A stretch of 64,000 nt of DNA from Isoetes taiwanensis. Lineage: Eukaryota > Streptophyta > Lycopodiopsida > Isoetales > Isoetaceae. The DNA lies in contig JAJEKV010000019.1 in assembly GCA_021234155.1 (NCBI GenBank), positions 4,256,356 through 4,320,355 of the forward strand, given 5' to 3'. A program made the position numbers and the translations under genes. The notes under the pieces are model-generated. The model made no database searches and was not told the DNA's origin. It worked only from the letters and a program-made list of their open reading frames with translations. Positions 58,591 to 64,000 of this stretch are shown one piece after another (position 1 is the first letter of the stretch; each line of letters opens with the position of its first letter).

Positions 58591-58726
58591 TTCATGCAAA
58601 TATTTGGCATATTTGTGTCATCTGGCTGTTCATCCATAGCGTCAGTTATCAAAAAAATTGGAGTTGCAATTTTAGCCCCAAAATTGACACAAGCAATGAC
58701 ACTAATGGACCCTTTCTCTTATAGTG

Positions 58727-59396
58727 CTCCTCTAGTGAAGAAAATACACTTAGCAGGATTCAAACTTATGCCATACAATCGGCATCTTTCAAGAACTTTT
58801 CTGAGGTGATCCAAGTGATCCCTTCTTGGATTCGAAAACACTGTAAAGTCATCTATAAAGACTCTCAAACAGTCCAAAATGTCATGAAAAGCATATGTCA
58901 TAGCTCGCTGAAATGTGGCTGGAGCATTTGTAAGGCCAAAAGGTAATACCTTATAAGCATAGATGCCAAAAGGTGTTCGAAAAGCCGTCATTGCTTGATG
59001 TGGTGGATAGATTTGGATCTGATTATATCCTGAGTAACCATCCAAGAAAGAATAGGCCTGATTTCCTGCAACAATATCCAACAAGGTATCTATGAATGGT
59101 GTAGGAAAATGATCTCTTTTGGTAGCTTTGTTGAGATCCCTGTAATCAATGCATACTCGGATTGAGTTATTTGGCTTTCTCACTGGTACAATAGAGCTGA
59201 TCCAATCTGAATTTGGCACTGGTACAATAAATCCGGCCTCCAAAAGCTTCATGACTTCAACTTTTACTTGCTCCTCTATTGCTGGACTCATTCTCCTTTG
59301 AGCTTGTTGGACTGGTTTTGATCCTTGTTTCAAATCAATGGTATGAACCACAACCTCTGGTGGAATGCCTTTCAATTCTTTGTAATTTCTTGCCAA
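58727..59396 (-). pseudogene. Reverse transcriptase, N-terminal half
   Basis: An open frame with all palm motifs up to the CACTA border: YKELKGIPPEVVVHTIDLKQ, MKLLEAGFIVPVPNSDWISS, IRVCIDYRDLNKATKRDHFP, SFLDGYSGYNQIQI, LPFGLTNAPATFQRAM, RVFIDDFTVFS and LNPAKCIFFTRG. The catalytic motif is FIDD. A one-base loss near 59417 breaks its link to the upstream linker. Otherwise this half looks well preserved. Confidence 0.9.
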
Positions 59397-59507
59397 AACA
59401 TCCCTGAATTCTTATCAAATCACGTTCCTCCTCTTGAGTAAGATCGCCTCCAATAGTAACCAATTCTTCTTGATTTCCTTGAGAAATATTGATGTTCTTG
59501 ACAGAAT

Positions 59508-59762
59508 GTGGTGACTGTGATGAATGTGGTGAATGTGGTGACTGTGGTGAATGTAATAAATGTGGTGCATGTGATGACTGTGGTGACTGTAATGAATGTG
59601 GTGAGTGTGGTGACGAATGTGGTGAATGTGGTGATTGTGGTGAATGTGGTGACAGTGATGAATGTGGTGCATGTGATAACTGTGGTGACTGTAATGGATG
59701 TGGTGGATGTGATGATTGTGATGAATTTGGTGCATGTGGTGACTGTAGTGAACATGGACTGA
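59508..59762 (-). repeat. GTGGTGAATGTGGTGACT minisatellite in the gag-pol linker
   Basis: About 250 bp of 9-18-base units (tgtggtgac, tgtggtgaa, tgatgaatg). In the presumed coding frame of the minus strand it reads as Ser-Pro-His/Ser-Leu-Gln-rich repeats leading toward the RT. Cys/Gly-rich or His-rich ORFs in other frames are artefacts of the repeat. Confidence 0.88.
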
Positions 59763-59799
59763 TCTGATTTACCTCATCCTCCAGAATGTGCGCATGCCA

Positions 59800-60915
59800 C
59801 TAAGCTGCTTGTCCTTGTATAGTGGGCTGATTTCTGTTTAACCCATCCATGCTTGATGTCAAAATCAGCATCTCTACTTGATCTTGATCAATTTCTTGCT
59901 GAAATAAACTCTCCCCAATGGGTCTTTGAATGGACTCTTCCTGCATGTTCACAAGAGTCTCTTGTAACTCAGCTTCACCAATACTTTCAAGTCTTTGGAG
60001 ATACTTATCTGCAACTTGCTGCTGTAAATGACATATTTCTGAAATTTGGGTACCTTTTAACCACTTGTACAAAGTCTTATCTTCCCTGTCACCCACTTCC
60101 AAGACATGAAAACAACTAAGACCTTGCTGCCCTGACACCAAGGATTCTCTTTGACAATTTCTAACTGCGGGCTGCTCAAAGAAGGATTGCAAAGAAAGGT
60201 ACCTTTTGCTGATTTCAGAGGATGATCTATAGTAACCTTGTATTCCCCTTGGAAGATATTCATTTCACGCTTCCTCCATGAAGTCTCAGCTTGTACGGCA
60301 TCTAACCATGTACGACTCAGCAACAAAGTATAAGTTTCAGCATGCACACTCTCTGGAAATTTTAAAACCATGAAATCCAAGATTGCTTCCACCTCATAAA
60401 CCTTGCATAAAACATTTCTTATGACTCCCATAGGCTGCACCTTCATTTGATTGAATGCTTTGAGCATCATAGTTGTCGGTTCCATCATTTTCAATCCAAC
60501 TTGAAGCATTATGTGGTAAGGCATTACATTCACTCCTTGCTTAGGTGTCTATGTTGGCCTCTTTGATTAGATATCCATTAATACTCACATCACAAAGAAA
60601 TGGCCCAGGATCCTTGGATTGCCGGGCTGGTGGCTCCATTCTCCTTTTGTCGGTATCATTTGATATGATTTGTTGGACTGAAATTTCTGATTTTGTTCTT
60701 CCCCCTAACTCTTGCAACAAATTTGGAGAATAATGCATCAATTGCTCAAGAGTAAGTGTAACTTTAGTGGCCAAAACTTGGCTGATCACATCATCGTCAT
60801 TCTGAATTTCTTCATCCACCATAGGAGGCATCACTATGGGCTGATTTTCTTCTATATCGAAAGCGTTCGTGGGCAAGACATTGAATTGCACCTTCTTAGG
60901 TGTCGACACCTTCAA
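59800..60915 (-). pseudogene. Protease and linker region of the second gypsy element
   Basis: Frames 60915-60541 (KVTLTLEQLMHYSPNLLQEL, DPGPFLCDVSINGYLIKEAN, then IDT-stop), 60533-60057 (VNVMPYHIM-type start, LMKV-- flap region, VHAETYTLLLSRTWLDAVQA) and 60192-59800. The retropepsin catalytic triad is interrupted: the stop falls directly after the Asp-Thr pair, and the frame shifts. Confidence 0.78.
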
Positions 60916-60962
60916 AGCTTGTCCCCTTCAAAGCCTTTGGAAAAGAGGTCTTAGTCTTCTCC

Positions 60963-61795
60963 TTAATTGGCACTACTCTTGGTTCTTGAACCACCTTTTG
61001 TGATCTTATAACTTGCATTTACTTCTCCAATCTCTTCTTCTTGCTGAAATGGGTCATGCTCCACCTCAACAAATCCACAATTTACTACTGATTTTGCCTT
61101 CTCTTGCTTCTTAAGCTCCTCAATAAGAGCCTTAACTTGAGGATTATCAATGTACTTTGCATCTTGAATGCGAACATCATTATTGGGAAGAGGTACTGAT
61201 TCAAACACTTGCTGCTTTGGTGGATACTTATTGGTTGCCCATTCTGGTTTCCCATGGATTTTCCAACAAGTAGTCTCATCATGCTTGAATTTATCACATA
61301 ACTTGCAATATAAATGAGCCTTACTTGGATACCATCCCTGTTTTGGCTGCACCATTGGTGTGGAACCCATTGGAACTTGTTGGGCAATTGGAGCTTGTGG
61401 CATCATTGGAACTTGTGGTATGATAGGTGCTGCTTGCATTGGTTGAATAGGAATAGGTGGTGCTTGTTGCATAACAGCAAATACCGGATTGGCCCTCTCA
61501 AAGAATCTCTTCTCCCTACATTCTTGATCATTATGACCTTTGATTTGGCATCTTGAGCAGAATTTCAGCAATCTACATGTAGTATCAGAATGTCCAATAG
61601 ACCCACAATACTCACAAGTAATATACTGCACCTCCCTTGGCTTCTCACCAATCGTAAGCTTAGAAATCTTGGCTGCAATATCCTCTGTTTTATGCTCTGG
61701 AGCAGCAACTTCATGAATGTATCCCAACTTATCTTCAGCCTTGAGAGCATACTTTTGTGCCTCTAGCAATGTGGTAGGCTTAGTCCTGTGCCTCC
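60963..61795 (-). pseudogene. Gag C-terminal part with zinc knuckles, truncated
   Basis: The frame 61769-60963 extends upstream in frame to about 61795 (TKPTTLLEAQKYALKAEDKL). It contains CEYCGSIGHSDTTC, a second CSRCQIKGHNDQEC, and CKLCDKFKHDETTC, i.e. three CCHC-type knuckles, with a Pro/Gln/Met-rich spacer between the second and third. The capsid part that should lie further right is absent; the DNA changes to a different retroelement. Confidence 0.85.
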
Positions 61796-62340
61796 TGGTT
61801 CAGGACTATTCATGCATACGACGGACCAGGTCAAGCTCAAGGATCCACCGATCGATGCGGGTCAGCCATCAAAAAGCTGAGGAAGAACAAGCGGTGAACC
61901 CATGATCAAAAAGCCCCTGCGTCCGTCAACAAAGAGGCGCTCGACAAGTGATAGCCGCCACCCGGCGGCGTGTCGTCAGTGATTCGGCACTTCAAGAGGC
62001 ACCGCCAACATTCCTGCAAATCAGGCCTCCTTCCAGGAGTAGGCACCGAGATCAGTCAGTGTCTATATTGGGCCAAAGGCCATTGTACTATATATATGAG
62101 TAGAGCTAGCACATGAGTTTTTAGATGAGTTTTGAGTCTTGTCTCTCTTCAGTCTTCTCTCGATTGCGAGAGCTCATGTATGTTCATCATTGATATCAAG
62201 GAAGCTTATCATTTTTCTCTCACTGTCCTCTCTTGTTCTGTTTTCTTCTTCTTGTTCTTTTCTTGCAAATCCCCGTGACATAGTCCCCCGATTCTCTGTT
62301 AGATCAAGGGTCCTCACAGAGGGCTGTCTTGCGAGGAGTT
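61796..62340 (+). mobile_element. LTR/leader of a third LTR retroelement
   Basis: Plus-strand sequence with a promoter-like tactatatatatgag (TATA, about 62088-62098), a T/C-rich leader (ttttcttcttcttgttctttt) and a terminal ccccgtgaca near 62280 that could end an LTR. No matching second LTR is in the window and I found no standard primer binding site. The assignment rests on position in front of a gag-like region. Confidence 0.4.
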
Positions 62341-63985
62341 CTAACCCAGACCCCCAAACACATGCGCGCTGCCGTCCGATTCGTTTTCCTTTCTTCTATC
62401 GCCATAATACGTCCAAAACTTCCGCGGAAGAACTTCTTCCCAGGCGTCACCGATTGGGCGCCATCATCGTGGAAGCATTTCGACATGTATGGATCTGCTT
62501 ATGACATTGAGGGGAGGCCACATTTGGTCTAGGGCACCGGTCGAGCCACCCACCCCTCGTGTCATGTCTGCCCAAATTCTCCACCTCAAGCGTGCAAACA
62601 TTGCTCCCGACCTCCCGGTCTCCTCATCACTACTCGGGGAGCCCCATCCGGCTCCCACAGCTTGAAACCTTACTTTCATACCCCGAACATGCCTTCATCC
62701 ATCATCTTGCCACGCCACGCCTCTGCCTTCACAACCCTCATCTCCCACGGGTGGGCAGGGGATATCCACATGTCTCTTTTGCTCCTCCCGGGAATTTCCT
62801 TTCCCTACCTTTCCCACCGCTCTTCCTGTTTACAATCTTTACGGACCTCAAACCCAATGATCAGGCACCTCAAAAGACATCCCTACCTCGGCCACCCCTT
62901 GCCCAAGGTCTTTCCCGGCACCATACCCCCTCCAACTCCCACCTCAATATCCTCACTATCATGTTCCCCGCCCAGCCCAAAGACTTTTACCTCTACCTTC
63001 GGACCTTAAGCTGACTTATCCCACCTTTGGCAACACGAAGGCAAACCTTTAGACCAAAGTGCTCGAGGCCCACATGGAAGAATTTGAGGCTCTGGTTGTC
63101 CTGAATGGTCATGCGCAACCTCAACTGAAATTCCACATCTTTTTCCACCACATTCGCGTGGTTCCCTCATCAATGGCTCATGTCCAACAAAAGCCACTGG
63201 AAAACAAGATTGGTCCAAAATGGCTTTTCTTTCTCACTATGGGACCACGGATGATGATCAACTTCATCTCAAGCAACTCAATGACCTTCAACAAGAGCCT
63301 ACGGACTCGGGATTTTTGCGAGGGGCCGTCTTCACATTCTGCTCAAGAAACTCAAGAGTACCCTACATAGAAGATCTTGGTGCGGTTTCTCCAAGGACTT
63401 CCTCCAGCTATCGGACTCATGTCAATACACGGCAAGACTTTGGAGCAGGCTATCGATCTTGTCAATCACCAGATCAATGTTTCCTCCCGTGGCGTGGCTC
63501 TTCAGGAGCTCCCTTTCATTCCACCTGTCATGGTTCCCAGACTGCTTTGTTCAACCTCAACACGCCAATCCTTGAATTACGATCTGGTGCCATATCTGCA
63601 AATATCAAGGCCACTTGGCGAATGAGTGCAACTCCACCAATGGCCTGCCTCATTGTAAACGATGCAACATGTGCAATCATGCCACGGAAGAATGCACTCG
63701 CCCACTCATCCTACACCTTTCCATAACAAGATGGTTTATCAAAGTGCAAACAACACCTCGGCACCAATCGCCATATCGCCAGCCACCACTTTGCGCAGCG
63801 CAACCCAATCAACTCTATCAAGGGCCAGGCCACAACGGGGACCCAACACACGCCCTCCTTTTTGATCCTTGGCTTCGGTGTTATCATCATCAAGAATGGG
63901 GTCATACCACCCACGGGCGTGTCCTCAACTCCCACAAGTTGGTGCGGCGGCACCAATCGGACCACATCGGTCGCCTCTCACGGCT
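62341..63985 (+). pseudogene. Decayed gag of an LTR retroelement
   Basis: Shifting plus-strand frames give DLKLTYPTFGNTKANL (about 62999-63050), KVLEAHMEEFEALVVLNGHA, MVRFLQGLPPAIGLMSIHGK, TLEQAIDLVNHQI (63377-63625), and two knuckles IWCHICKYQGHLANECNST and CKRCNMCNHATEEC (63580-63712). The first fits CX2CX4HX4C, preceded by an in-frame TGA. This is a nucleocapsid-type gag end; whether Ty3/gypsy or Ty1/copia cannot be decided. It runs off the window before any pol domain. Confidence 0.65.
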
Positions 63986-64000
63986 TACCAACTCTGGATT

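Larger units (their letters stand above)
56451..58726. mobile_element. CACTA transposon, non-autonomous, 2,276 bp, 3-bp TSD
   Basis: The ends are cactacaagagaaggggtcc (left) and, on the reverse strand, cactataagagaaagggtcc (right); both continue attagtgtca with only 2 mismatches in 30 bases. The target duplication is CTC (56448-56450 and 58727-58729). The CACTA start and 3-bp duplication define the En/Spm superfamily. It splits the RT of a gypsy element between palm and thumb. No transposase ORF is apparent, so it is a deletion or dCACTA derivative. Subterminal sequence is rich in gtgtcac/gctatag motifs. Confidence 0.93.
54123..61795 (-). mobile_element. Ty3/gypsy retrotransposon (OTA/Tat-like), interrupted by CACTA
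   Basis: Minus-strand order: gag with CCHC knuckles (61769-60963), protease region (60915-60057), linker with a repeat, RT (59396-58727), CACTA insertion, RT thumb and RNase H (56450-55740), zinc finger and integrase (55740-54417). Motifs are of the non-chromovirus type: CIDYRDLNKATKRDHFPTPF, FLDGYSGYNQI, FGLTNAPATFQ, FIDDF. No chromodomain follows the integrase. Frameshifts and stops are spread throughout, so it is inactive. It ends abruptly near 61795 within gag, where another element begins. Confidence 0.9.

Noticed and set aside
59489-59767. Cys/Gly-rich ORF (CGDCGEC repeats) that looks metallothionein-like
   Set aside because: It is a translation of the GTGGTGA minisatellite inside a retrotransposon; every frame gives a repeat (Cys-rich, His-rich or Val-rich).
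1-64000. CRISPR arrays, bacterial operons, rRNA or plastid/mitochondrial insertions
   Set aside because: No regularly spaced direct repeats with unique spacers, no Shine-Dalgarno-led gene clusters, and no rRNA or organelle genes recognised.

Overview
This window is nuclear DNA of a land plant. One host gene appears complete (a plantacyanin with a typical intron, TATA box and poly(A) signal). A second (DRC8/EFCAB2-like, five exons) encodes a flagellar-axoneme protein. Axonemal genes persist only in plants with swimming sperm, so flowering plants and conifers are unlikely. A fern, lycophyte or bryophyte, or less likely a cycad or Ginkgo, fits best. A chromodomain Ty3/gypsy element with a sushi-like gag and LINEs with a C-terminal HHLRIE...CxxC module agree with this, but the species cannot be named from the sequence alone.

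Layout. 0.3-1.3 kb: DRC8-like gene on the minus strand. 1.3-6.3 kb: intergenic DNA with tandem duplications and two Harbinger-like MITEs side by side. 6.6-12.0 kb: an old Ty3/gypsy chromovirus with both LTRs, whose reverse transcriptase has lost its catalytic centre. 12.3-16.1 kb: tRNA-like/SINE repeats and a second, truncated Ty3/gypsy element. 16.3-19.7 kb: a near full-length but mutated LINE. 20.2-22.1 kb: a locally GC-richer island with an unrecognised 274-residue ORF and a histone H3-like pseudogene with an unusual tail. 22.4-25.7 kb: a gypsy RT scrap, a fold-back MITE and a hAT-type element with a perfect 8-bp target duplication. 26.0-26.5 kb: plantacyanin, whose 3' flank is copied again at 29.7-30.3 kb.

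30.6-39.0 kb: a degenerate multi-copy-type gene with DDE-transposase-like motifs (LQLDN, GHTHEDVD), interrupted precisely by a 2.8-kb Helitron. 39.2-51.7 kb: a Helitron-dominated region with at least three further clear Helitron 3' ends and two decayed ones, a 5'-truncated LINE, a hAT MITE, tandem duplications and a captured LRR-receptor N-terminus. 50.7-53.8 kb: two more LINE 3' portions, one of L1 type with a poly(A) tail. 53.8-61.8 kb: a Ty3/gypsy element of the non-chromovirus type, split in its RT by a 2.3-kb CACTA transposon (3-bp TSD). 61.8-64.0 kb: an LTR/leader and a decayed gag of another retroelement on the plus strand.

No operon-like cooperation exists. The window is mostly a record of nested insertions around two host genes. 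The best-supported new observations are the exact Helitron insertion at 35050-37882 with its hairpin that covaries with those of the neighbouring Helitron ends, the histone H3-like pseudogene, the DDE-like gene it sits near, and the LINE 3' stem-loop. All motif, identity and boundary statements were made by eye without a database search.
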